Shown piece after piece: positions 35,963 to 42,952 of a DNA stretch of 42,952 bases; positions within the stretch are counted from its first letter, which is position 1; every line of letters starts with the position of its first letter. The position numbers were made by a program, and so were the translations under genes. The stretch is from Microscillaceae bacterium. Lineage in GTDB: Bacteria; Bacteroidota; Bacteroidia; Cytophagales; Microscillaceae. Under the pieces are notes generated by a model, which saw only the letters and a program-made list of their open reading frames with translations, was not told the origin of the DNA and ran no database searches. The stretch lies in assembly GCA_011390205.1 (NCBI GenBank), contig JAABSX010000033.1:1-42952 (forward strand). The letters are read 5' to 3'.

Positions 35963-37957
35963 TTATTCTTGGGTTTTTTTAAGAACTATCTGTTCACCAA
36001 ATTTAGCTACCATGAGTGTAAAGAGCTCTTTAAGCCCTGCGTATTCTACTGGCTCATAGATAGGTTTGGTGAGTGTGAGCGTGCTTCTAAACTGAATATT
36101 TTTGTCTTGATTGAGGATGCTGTAGCTAAATTCACCGCTATTGTTGGGTAGGCGGTATATTTGGCTTTTTGGGAGTTCTTCTACGGTATAATTTTCGGGA
36201 ATCGTAAGATTGACGAGGTACATCTCTTGGAAGGGATAGCCAAAATCTATGGGAAATCGGCGTTCCTCTTGTTTGAATGGATTCTCTGAGTAAGGATTTT
36301 TGATAAAGGGTGACCAGTAAATGCGTTCTCCAGCTTGGTCTGTCTCTATTTCTACCTGATATCCAGCATTGAGGGCTGTGTGTGCATCTTCTAATCCTTT
36401 AAAATTATATTTATTGACTTTAATACTGGTATTATCTAGCCATTTTTGTTTGATGTAAGCCTCTTGTCCTAGTTCATTGATGTTACTTCTCTTTGAGATG
36501 GCTATGTAAAGCTTGTCTTGTGTCTGAATAGTCCCTTCTATGATTCCGTTTTTATTCAGCTTAAGAATAGAGTTAGAGAGGTGTACACTTTTATCAAGAG
36601 AATAGAGAGAAAGCCACTCGTGGCCATTGTCTTTGATGACAAGTCCTTGGTCATTGAGGCATTCGTAGGGCAGCACGCCTGTGGGTGTATCCTTGCTGAT
36701 GGCATCCAATAAAATAATACCTTCTCCTATTTCTGCATAAGTGATGATGTGGTTAAACTGCTGTATGGAGGGATAAAGTATATTTACCTTGCCAAATGAG
36801 CGTGTACTAAGTAACACAGGATTGGCTTCTATCTCCATCTCACGAAGTATCATAATGAGCAATAGATTTAGGTCTGCAGAGTTTCCTGTTTTTTCTTGGA
36901 ATGCCTTTCTGACCCCTAGGTCAGTAAATTCTCCTCTTTTTTCATTCCATTTAAAGTTTTTTTGCAGATACTTGTATGCAGCATCTATTTGCTCTTCGGG
37001 GTTTTTGTATTGACCTTTGATGCTTGCTGCAATATCCTTGATGAGTCCATTTTTTTTGAGCTGCACCCCAAAATTGTCTGACTCACGGTATCTTTTGGTT
37101 ACCTCCTCCCAAGAGGTAGAAAGATTTCTAAGTGGTTGATTGGGATATTGAATTTGAGACAACTGGAAAGAAACCCTCATCATATAATCTTTTGGGGTGG
37201 TGATGTATTTTTCGTTTTTGAAGGCGGGAATGTCTTTGATAGCCCATTTATGAACCAAAAACCCCATTTGGTTAGAAAGCCCAGTAAGAATGCCTACACT
37301 TTGTTTGGATTCATTGACAGTGAAAGAATAATAGCCCTGTGAGACGGTCTTGTAGGTATAATATTCAGGTAGCTGGATTTCATATTCACTCCATAAAGCA
37401 GGGATATCACCCTGAAAATACCAACCCGATAAGTTTTCTAAATACGGAGATTGTATTTTGTAAGTATATTCAAAGATAGCTCCTTCTGCTATCTGAGGCA
37501 TTGTAAATTTAGTAACTGCATAGTTTTCAGTGACTTGTTCTTCAAAGATGCTGCTTCGTTCTAATTTATATTTTTCTACTTTTCCGTTTTCTAATCTATA
37601 CGTATAGCCTTTGAGGTCTGAAACCTTTTCACGGTCTGAGTTACTTTTGGGGAAGTAGTATCCAAAGCTAATATCAGCTTGGTCATAGCCAGTTTTTTTG
37701 AGTATTTTGATGCGTCTATGAACTTCCAGATTGCTCACCATGCCCTTGCCATCTATGTATTGAAAGGTGGTATTGCCAGTTTCAAAAAGTACAATCGCAG
37801 AGGCACTGCTATCAAGTGGATAGACATTGGTTTGAAAATCTTCTGCTTCCACTTTGCCAAATTTGGCTACTTGAGCATAGATTGGATTGGCTCCTAGGGC
37901 AATGCTTAATGACAAGACCAAAAGGAGAAATTTTGCTAGGGAGAATAGATGTTTCAT
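35963..37957 (-). CDS. Secreted DUF3857 / transglutaminase-like protein with Ser in place of catalytic Cys
   Basis: 664 residues from the ATG at 37957: signal peptide 1-29 (FLLLVLSLSIALGANPIYAQ), DUF3857 (~50-240), transglutaminase-like core (~325-430) and C-terminal beta domain. The core reads EKTGNSADLNLLLIMILREM: Ser360 takes the place of the cysteine seen in its neighbour, while FNHIITYAE (His403) and ILLDAI (Asp418) are kept. It may therefore be a binding protein rather than an enzyme. An in-frame ATG at 38059 would add 34 residues, but the promoter at 37997-38027 lies inside that extension, which supports the shorter form. Confidence 0.86.
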   Translation of the reverse strand: MKHLFSLAKFLLLVLSLSIALGANPIYAQVAKFGKVEAEDFQTNVYPLDSSASAIVLFETGNTTFQYIDGKGMVSNLEVHRRIKILKKTGYDQADISFGYYFPKSNSDREKVSDLKGYTYRLENGKVEKYKLERSSIFEEQVTENYAVTKFTMPQIAEGAIFEYTYKIQSPYLENLSGWYFQGDIPALWSEYEIQLPEYYTYKTVSQGYYSFTVNESKQSVGILTGLSNQMGFLVHKWAIKDIPAFKNEKYITTPKDYMMRVSFQLSQIQYPNQPLRNLSTSWEEVTKRYRESDNFGVQLKKNGLIKDIAASIKGQYKNPEEQIDAAYKYLQKNFKWNEKRGEFTDLGVRKAFQEKTGNSADLNLLLIMILREMEIEANPVLLSTRSFGKVNILYPSIQQFNHIITYAEIGEGIILLDAISKDTPTGVLPYECLNDQGLVIKDNGHEWLSLYSLDKSVHLSNSILKLNKNGIIEGTIQTQDKLYIAISKRSNINELGQEAYIKQKWLDNTSIKVNKYNFKGLEDAHTALNAGYQVEIETDQAGERIYWSPFIKNPYSENPFKQEERRFPIDFGYPFQEMYLVNLTIPENYTVEELPKSQIYRLPNNSGEFSYSILNQDKNIQFRSTLTLTKPIYEPVEYAGLKELFTLMVAKFGEQIVLKKTQE

Positions 37958-37996
37958 AGGGTAAATCGACAGCGTGAAGTAAATTGAATATGAAAG

Positions 37997-38027
37997 CAAA
38001 AATAGCAATATAAATTTTGGAGGCAAA
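37997..38027 (-). promoter_or_regulatory. Promoter of the DUF3857-DUF3857-DUF4328-lipoprotein unit
   Basis: On the minus strand TTTG (38027-38024), 19 bp, then TATTTTTG (38004-37997), matching the Bacteroidota consensus in both boxes and spacing. Transcription would begin ~33 nt before the ATG at 37957. Confidence 0.75.
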
Positions 38028-38130
38028 AAAACACGGAAAAATTTTGATTTTAGATGCAAAAAAGGAATAAAAGCACTTTTTTGGCAATGTGTTCATTATC
38101 AGCACACGGTATGAAGAATAATATAAACTA

Positions 38131-38152
38131 AGCATGTGCAGGCACATATGCT
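38131..38152. promoter_or_regulatory. Candidate operator dyad upstream of the ABC operon
   Basis: ATGTGC-AG-GCACAT (38133-38146) is a perfect 6+6 dyad, extended with a 2-nt offset to AGCATGTGC...GCACATATGCT. It ends 12 bp before the -7-like site at 38164, the position where a repressor or activator would act. Confidence 0.4.
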
Positions 38153-38163
38153 AGAAAACTTCT

Positions 38164-38171
38164 TATATTTG
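38164..38171 (+). promoter_or_regulatory. Putative -7 element for the ABC operon
   Basis: TATATTTG matches TAnnTTTG, 33 bp before the ATPase start codon (38204). The -33 TTTG is absent, which would fit an activated promoter. Confidence 0.45.
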
Positions 38172-38203
38172 AAGACCAGAATATCAAAAATCAATGGAAT
38201 CTT

Positions 38204-38863
38204 ATGTTTGAAATAGCAGCCCTAAAGCATCAATACCAGCATCAAGAAGTCTTAAACATCCCCGAATGGAAGGTAAGCAAAGCAGATGCTTGCTTGCTTT
38301 TGGGCAATTCGGGCAGTGGCAAGACTACCCTACTGCACATCTTGGCAGGAATCAGAGTGCCGAGTAGCGGCAAAGTATGGGTCAATCATACCCTCCTCTC
38401 GGAGCTGAGTGAGGCAAAAAGAGATCAATTCAGGGCTAAAAACATCGGACTTATTTTCCAAAAGCCCCACCTCATCGCTTCTCTCAATGTATCTCAAAAC
38501 CTCGTCCTTGCCCAATACCTGGCAGGCATTCCGCAAGATAAAAAGCTGTGCCAGCGTATTTTAGAAGATTTAGGACTGGGCGACAAACCAAAAGCCTACC
38601 CTCACCAGCTCAGCCAAGGACAGCTACAGCGGGTTTCTGTGGCTAGGGCAGTGCTCAATCAGCCCGCACTCCTCATCGCAGATGAGCCTACAGCCAGCCT
38701 AGATGATGAAAGTGCAGCACAGGTCATACAGCTTCTTAAGGCACAAGCCCAAAAATGGGAGGCTACGCTGCTCATCGCCACCCACGACCAAAGGGTCAAA
38801 CAGCATTTTACCCATATTAAAAACCTTAACCATACCTTCTCCGATGAATCTACTCAGTCTTAG
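38204..38863 (+). CDS. ABC transporter ATP-binding protein, LolD/MacB-like
   Basis: 219 residues, a bare nucleotide-binding domain. Walker A LGNSGSGKTTLLHILAG (~33-49), Q-loop GLIFQKPHLI, signature LSQGQLQRVSVARAV and Walker B LLIADEPTASLD. The signature has Gln where LSGGQ has Gly, a common tolerated change. The LolD/MacB-type group drives extracytoplasmic mechanotransmission permeases rather than channel transporters. It overlaps the permease gene by 20 bp. Confidence 0.9.
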   Translation: MFEIAALKHQYQHQEVLNIPEWKVSKADACLLLGNSGSGKTTLLHILAGIRVPSSGKVWVNHTLLSELSEAKRDQFRAKNIGLIFQKPHLIASLNVSQNLVLAQYLAGIPQDKKLCQRILEDLGLGDKPKAYPHQLSQGQLQRVSVARAVLNQPALLIADEPTASLDDESAAQVIQLLKAQAQKWEATLLIATHDQRVKQHFTHIKNLNHTFSDESTQS

Positions 38864-40103
38864 CAAACATTATCTCCTTCAAAATCGCCTCAATACCTTC
38901 CTCAATGTGCTGCTTCTGGGCTTGGGTGTGGGCGTGATTGTATTCTTGATGCTGGTACAATATCAGCTCGAAGATAAATTTAGAAAGGATGTAAAAGGCA
39001 TCAAAATGGTCATCGGAGCAAAGGGAAGCCCCTTGCAAATTATCCTCTGTTCGGTCTATCACATCGATAACCCTACGGGCAACATCCCTCTGGCAGAAGC
39101 CCAGCAAATAGCCAATGACAAACGCCTTGTCAAAAAAGCCATTCCCCTCGCCCTTGGAGACAATTACCAAAATTACAGAATCGTAGGCACGGATGCTTCT
39201 CTACCTGCCCACTACGAGGCAAAACTATCCAAAGGCAGCATGTTTGAGAAAGCCATGGAGGTAACTCTAGGAGCGAAAGTAGCCCAAGAAACTGGACTCA
39301 AAATAGGAGACACTTTTAACAGCTCACACGGTTTGCAGCAAGAAGAAGGCATGGACTTGAGCCACGAGGGGCATTCATTCAAGGTTGTGGGCATCCTGAA
39401 GCCTTCTTTTAGCATCTTAGACAAGCTCATCCTGACGGCTGTTCCTAGTTTTTGGCTCGTGCACGCCTCTCACGAAGAAGAAGAAGAAAATCACCCCGAA
39501 GAAGACAGTCTGCATCACACCGCTTCTTCAGTCTGGCAAATGCCTTCAGAAGGCAAAGAAATCACCGCTATGCTTATCACAGAATATCAAAATCCTATGG
39601 CTGCTATGAATCTCCCACGGCAGGTAAGCCAAATAGGGGTACTGCAAGCGGCATCTCCTGCAATGGAGCTAAATCGGCTCTTTGAGCAAATAGGCATCGG
39701 GCAGCAGATTGCCTCAGTTTTTGGGTTTATCCTCATCGGGATAGCGGTTTTGAGTACATTTATCGCCCTGTATAATGCACTAAAGGCACGCCGTTATGAT
39801 TTGGCGGTGATGCGTAACTTGGGGGCATCTCGCCTGAAGCTTTTTGGAATGATGCTTTTGGAGGCCTCTTTGTTGGCATTTTTGGGGGCTTTGGTAGGGC
39901 TGTCATTGGGGCACTTGGCGGTGGAAGTGGCAGGCTGGCAGGCTTCGGTGCAGGAGAAAGTCTATCTGACAGGAGCGATTTTCTTGGTAGAAGAGCTTTG
40001 GCTTGGGGCACTGGTGCTGGGGGTGGGCGTACTGGCTGCTTTGCTGCCTGCCTGGCAGAGCTATCATACCGAAGTAGCTGATATTCTGGCAAAGGGCGAA
40101 TGA
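38844..40103 (+). CDS. FtsX/MacB-type ABC permease with His/Glu-rich extracytoplasmic segment
   Basis: 419 residues with four membrane helices in the MacB pattern: 20-40, ~335-360, ~380-405 and ~430 region near the end. An extracytoplasmic MacB-like domain lies between helices 1 and 2. This domain contains HASHEEEEENHPEE and LHHTASS (207-228) and SSHGLQQEEGMDLSHEGH (162-178), dense in His and acids, suggesting metal binding. LNALKARRYDLAVMRNLGA-type text (NALKARRYDLAVMRNLGAS) is the conserved cytoplasmic FtsX motif. The start is ATG 38844; a longer frame from 38703 lies inside the ATPase gene and is not protein-like. Confidence 0.88.
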   Translation: MNLLSLSKHYLLQNRLNTFLNVLLLGLGVGVIVFLMLVQYQLEDKFRKDVKGIKMVIGAKGSPLQIILCSVYHIDNPTGNIPLAEAQQIANDKRLVKKAIPLALGDNYQNYRIVGTDASLPAHYEAKLSKGSMFEKAMEVTLGAKVAQETGLKIGDTFNSSHGLQQEEGMDLSHEGHSFKVVGILKPSFSILDKLILTAVPSFWLVHASHEEEEENHPEEDSLHHTASSVWQMPSEGKEITAMLITEYQNPMAAMNLPRQVSQIGVLQAASPAMELNRLFEQIGIGQQIASVFGFILIGIAVLSTFIALYNALKARRYDLAVMRNLGASRLKLFGMMLLEASLLAFLGALVGLSLGHLAVEVAGWQASVQEKVYLTGAIFLVEELWLGALVLGVGVLAALLPAWQSYHTEVADILAKGE

Positions 40104-40173
40104 TTTTGAAATGGAAATCTTGGAAAAATTATATCAAAATATTTGGAGTTTAAGATAGTATCTAAGAACAAAA

Positions 40174-40260
40174 TTACGAATCACTTAAACTCAAATATAA
40201 AATAAAATTCTGAAATAAACACAAATCAATACCCAAAACCACGACTGCATGATGCAAAAG
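40174..40260. repeat. 87-bp direct repeat, left copy
   Basis: Matches 42718-42804 in the same orientation with 6 differences in 87 positions (about 93%). It is followed by a small GC-rich hairpin, CGGAGGG...CCCGTCCG (40269-40286), and then CGACCAG, which also follows the right copy. The 246-bp spacer 40104-40349 holds no gene. Confidence 0.85.
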
Positions 40261-40349
40261 TCTTTGTTCGGAGGGAGACCCGTCCGACCAGTTTGCAGTT
40301 TTGGATTACGCTTAATGCCATAGCCTTAGACTAGATGGGGGTTCATGCT

Positions 40350-40628
40350 TTAAATCACAAAATCTTCATGTAGTATAATTAAATCAAGGAACTCATTCTT
40401 ATTTTTGTTTATAACTTCAGATAATTTAGTGCCACAAAAAGGACAAAAATGTATAGTAGTTTGTATTACTGATAAAGTTCCTTCTTTTTTATCGATATCT
40501 TGGCTTCTTGCCTGTAAAACAAAACAATATTGATTGGCAATTTTAGTAGCTAAAAGAGAGAATCCTTTCACACCTATTTCTGACAGACGATTTTCAAAAT
40601 TATCACAGCAACATCTAAATTTACACAT
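40350..40628 (-). CDS. Small putative zinc-binding protein
   Basis: 92 residues from the ATG at 40628. CKFRCCCDNFENRLSEIGVKGFSLLA at the start and IHFCPFCGTKLSEVI near residue 60 provide two cysteine clusters, compatible with one zinc site. The CPFCGTKL phrase is usual in short zinc-ribbon proteins. No function can be named. An upstream in-frame ATG (40721) would add a basic, unlikely N-terminus. The gene has fewer G/C bases than its neighbours and lies inside the segment bounded by direct repeats. Confidence 0.6.
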   Translation of the reverse strand: MCKFRCCCDNFENRLSEIGVKGFSLLATKIANQYCFVLQARSQDIDKKEGTLSVIQTTIHFCPFCGTKLSEVINKNKNEFLDLIILHEDFVI

Positions 40629-40749
40629 AAAGGTTAGTATTATTTGAATAAATATTTTTGAAGTTCTTCTGAAACTCTTGAAAAAAAAACGTATTTCCCC
40701 CACTGCTCTTAGCGTCCTCACATACCCTCAGAATTTATAATACCACCAC

Positions 40750-42519
40750 CTATTTATCCTTCTCTATATCGTTGAAATAACTCATGGTTTGGTCATATCC
40801 GTTTTGCAGGATTTCCTGCCATTTTGTGTCGTCCAACATTCCAAAACCCATTAAATTCAAATTAATATAATGTGTTACGTTGTGCTTTGCCAATTCTTGT
40901 TTTTGCTGGCTATTTATGGTAAGTGAGTTGATTACTATAGAAGCAAGACCAGGAATTGTATAGCGTTTTTTGAGGCTTATTTTGTCCCAAGCCAAACGCC
41001 AACTACTAGGTGCCTCTGCATAATCTACATCAACTATGTCAAAATTACTTAATGATACCGCAATGATGGTTTCTACTGGATAATAGTACATTGATTCTAT
41101 GGGAAGGTTGTCCATCACTCCACCATCAACGTGCAAATTTTTATCAATCACTACAGGAGGAAAAATACCAGGAATAGCCATACTTGCGAATACTTTTTTC
41201 CAAAGTAGTCCGCTTTTGTGTACCTCCATTTTTGCTTGGCTAAAGTTGGTGGAAACCGCAAACGAGGTTATCCATAAGTCTTCTATGGTATGTTCCTTAA
41301 AGGTTTCTTTAAGGTATTTTTTGAATTTTTTGCCCGACATCATAGAGACCAAAGGCAATGTTATGTCATTAGAAGTGAGTTTTCGCCTTACTGCTTCTTC
41401 ATTTAATGCACGAACTTTATCAAACTGAAAATCGGCATAACTCATTCCTAAACCATACAAAGCCCCTGCGCTTGTACCTCCCAAAAAATCAATTTCAAAA
41501 CCTTTTTCATACAATGCCTTCACTACGCCAACGTGTGCAAAACCCTTGGCTCCGCCACCTCCCAAAACCAGTCCTATGGCTTTGTGTGTAACAATACGGC
41601 AAAATCGCCTAATATCTGATAAATTGTTTTTACGTAAATGTAAATGCATAAAAACATTCCTTTTTGCTAACCATTTATCCGTATGCAGTGGTGCATCAGC
41701 CTTTATATGATGAAGCAATAAAAGGTATGTCCTCTTGTTCAATATGTTCTGACTATATAGACCTAGTTCTTGTTCAATTTCATATAAATCATTTTTAGCA
41801 TAGAAATCGGTGGCTACAATTACCAAATCGGCATAAATGATGCACGTTTTGCTCCACTCTTTATGCTGTGCATTGCAGGTGAGTATATTTAATCCGTCAA
41901 ATTTCTCGAGTGTATCAAAAAGATTGTTTTGAGTCTCTTCGCTCTGATTATCAAAGCTATAAATCTGTGCAGGAATTGTCATTTTGTCAAACTCCGCCTT
42001 TATTTCATTTATATAATCGGCCAACAGTTCTTCACTCTGAAGACTAAGAATAGCAATGTTTTTAGGTGGGCTAGTTCTGCTTGTTTCAAATGCATTCCGT
42101 TTCAATCGCTTTATAATAAATTGAATAAGCATAGTAGCAATCTCGGGATTTTGCCTTACTAAATGCTGATAACTCTGCTCATTAAACCGCAAAACCACTG
42201 AATCTCGAATAGCAAGAACTGATGCCATTCGTGGTTCTTGGGTAAAGAATGCAAACTCACCAACGGGTTCACCAGCACCTATATCCCCAAGCACAACCCG
42301 CGATTCATCGGCTTCTTTTTTTATAGCGCGTAATCTGCCTGAAAGTAAGATATATAGCACATCTGCTGTGTCTCCTTGCTTAAAAAGATACTCTCCCGTT
42401 TCAAGTAGCATCTCCTCACCTTGTTCAAGTATTTTCGCAATAGCCTCTGCACTCATAGTAGAGAAATTGCGACTTAAATGATGGCTTAAATTAGAATTGT
42501 GAAATTTGTTTTTATTCAT
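40750..42519 (-). CDS. Patatin-like phospholipase with N-terminal cyclic-nucleotide-binding domain (NTE/RssA family)
   Basis: 589 residues. Residues ~18-130 form a cNMP-binding domain (GEYLFKQGDTADVLYILLSGRL and GEFAFFTQEPRMASVLA, with Glu and Arg of the phosphate cassette position). A middle region (~150-310) resembles the linker of neuropathy-target-esterase relatives. The patatin domain follows: oxyanion block GLVLGGGGAKGFAHVG (316-331), nucleophile Ser350 in GTSAG, and Asp465 in VDGGVMDNLP. The Ser-Asp dyad is intact, so lipid hydrolysis gated by a nucleotide ligand is expected. No signal peptide or membrane helix. Confidence 0.92.
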   Translation of the reverse strand: MNKNKFHNSNLSHHLSRNFSTMSAEAIAKILEQGEEMLLETGEYLFKQGDTADVLYILLSGRLRAIKKEADESRVVLGDIGAGEPVGEFAFFTQEPRMASVLAIRDSVVLRFNEQSYQHLVRQNPEIATMLIQFIIKRLKRNAFETSRTSPPKNIAILSLQSEELLADYINEIKAEFDKMTIPAQIYSFDNQSEETQNNLFDTLEKFDGLNILTCNAQHKEWSKTCIIYADLVIVATDFYAKNDLYEIEQELGLYSQNILNKRTYLLLLHHIKADAPLHTDKWLAKRNVFMHLHLRKNNLSDIRRFCRIVTHKAIGLVLGGGGAKGFAHVGVVKALYEKGFEIDFLGGTSAGALYGLGMSYADFQFDKVRALNEEAVRRKLTSNDITLPLVSMMSGKKFKKYLKETFKEHTIEDLWITSFAVSTNFSQAKMEVHKSGLLWKKVFASMAIPGIFPPVVIDKNLHVDGGVMDNLPIESMYYYPVETIIAVSLSNFDIVDVDYAEAPSSWRLAWDKISLKKRYTIPGLASIVINSLTINSQQKQELAKHNVTHYINLNLMGFGMLDDTKWQEILQNGYDQTMSYFNDIEKDK

Positions 42520-42660
42520 TTACAGAAGATTACAATTGAAGTATTTATAAAACCACGATATTAAACCGAATTCAATGCGCAATATGACTACCAGCTACCA
42601 ACCTTTAAATCTAAAAGAGATAAAAAATAACATTTGTTGAGGAGGATTTTCGCCCCTTTA

Positions 42661-42849
42661 GTCGCAGCGTCTTGACCCACAAGCGCAAAGTTTTGAGCTT
42701 CTCACTCATAGCACACTTTACGAATAATTTAAACTCAAATATAAAATAAAATTCTGAAATAAACTCAAATCAATATCCAAAACCACGACTGTATGATGCA
42801 AAAATTTGAGCGAGAGGCTAAGAACAGTTGCGGGTCAAGACGCTGCGAC
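42661..42849. repeat. Perfect 18-bp inverted repeat framing the right 87-bp copy
   Basis: GTCGCAGCGTCTTGACCC (42661-42678) is the exact reverse complement of 42832-42849. Pairing continues imperfectly inward (AGCTTCTCACTCA against AGCCTCTCGCTCA, two differences). The resulting long cruciform-like structure encloses the direct repeat at 42718-42804. Confidence 0.8.
42718..42804. repeat. 87-bp direct repeat, right copy
   Basis: Second copy of the element at 40174-40260, same orientation, 2544 bp apart. The shared core includes AAATAAAATTCTGAAATAAA and CCAAAACCACGACTG. Confidence 0.85.
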
Positions 42850-42952
42850 CAGAGGGGGCAGTGCCCCCCTTCTCAAAAAAAAGCGACACTGCCCTCAGTA
42901 AGTTTTGAATACGTATCTCCCAAAAAGCATTTATACCAAGCTAAACTGCTTG

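Larger units (their letters stand above)
42520..42952. other. Non-coding repeat-rich end of window
   Basis: 433 bp without a gene. It carries the right copy of the 87-bp repeat, an 18-bp inverted repeat around it, and a GC-rich hairpin at 42853-42870 (AGGGGGC...GCCCCCCT). The composition and palindromes are unlike ordinary promoter spacers elsewhere in the window. Confidence 0.7.

Noticed and set aside
37958-38059. 34-residue N-terminal extension of the Ser-form DUF3857 protein
   Set aside because: The shorter start gives a clean signal peptide, and a strong promoter with both boxes lies within the extension.
38703-38843. N-terminal extension of the ABC permease frame
   Set aside because: It lies within the ATPase coding region and reads as basic random sequence; the ATG at 38844 begins a normal MacB-type N-terminus.
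40174-42804. Integron-type gene cassette
   Set aside because: The repeats are not palindromic attC-like sites with the usual core sites, and two genes lie between them; no integrase was seen.

Overview
The window looks like a chromosomal segment from a member of the Bacteroidota, probably Cytophagales-like. The phylum call rests on several family-level signs: two DUF6089-type outer-membrane barrels, a TPR-PD40-OmpA protein resembling the type IX secretion protein PorE, BshB1 (bacillithiol), DUF4199, DUF4328 and DUF3857 proteins, and promoter-like sites of the Bacteroidota form TTTG-N19/20-TAnnTTTG. The order is a guess. There are 32 supported protein genes. I saw no rRNA, tRNA, transposase, integrase, phage gene or CRISPR array.

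Left part (1-8.3 kb): an HD-domain/CoaD fusion, a Tat-type lipoprotein amine oxidase, a membrane protein of unknown function, rlmI on the minus strand, a DUF6089 barrel, then an M23/LysM peptidoglycan hydrolase followed closely by bshB1.

8.5-13.8 kb: a compact four-gene unit. It holds a histidine kinase with extracytoplasmic beta-sandwich domains, a 99-residue helical protein, an ABC ATPase whose N-terminal extension resembles that small protein, and a permease with a ~300-residue insertion. No response regulator is present. This is the best candidate for an undescribed system.

14-25.8 kb: ligA; a second DUF6089 barrel followed by the PorE-like protein (envelope or type IX secretion related); yidC; a DUF1707-type protein; and two GT2 glycosyltransferases with a DUF4199 membrane protein upstream.

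26-32.3 kb: a secreted esterase with a carbohydrate-binding-like N-domain, a complete CYP102/P450 BM3-type self-sufficient monooxygenase, a polytopic Cys-containing membrane protein and a SpoIIAA/STAS-like protein.

32.4-38 kb (minus strand): an apparent operon of two DUF3857/transglutaminase-like secreted proteins (one with Cys, one with Ser at the nucleophile position), a DUF4328 membrane protein and a lipoprotein. A textbook-form Bacteroidota promoter lies at its head.

38.2-40.1 kb: a LolD/MacB-like ABC ATPase and permease; the permease carries a His/Glu-rich extracytoplasmic stretch. 40.1-42.95 kb: a small putative zinc-binding protein and a cNMP-binding patatin phospholipase lie between two ~87-bp direct repeats (about 93% identical). 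A perfect 18-bp inverted repeat frames the right copy, so this part looks like an accessory segment.
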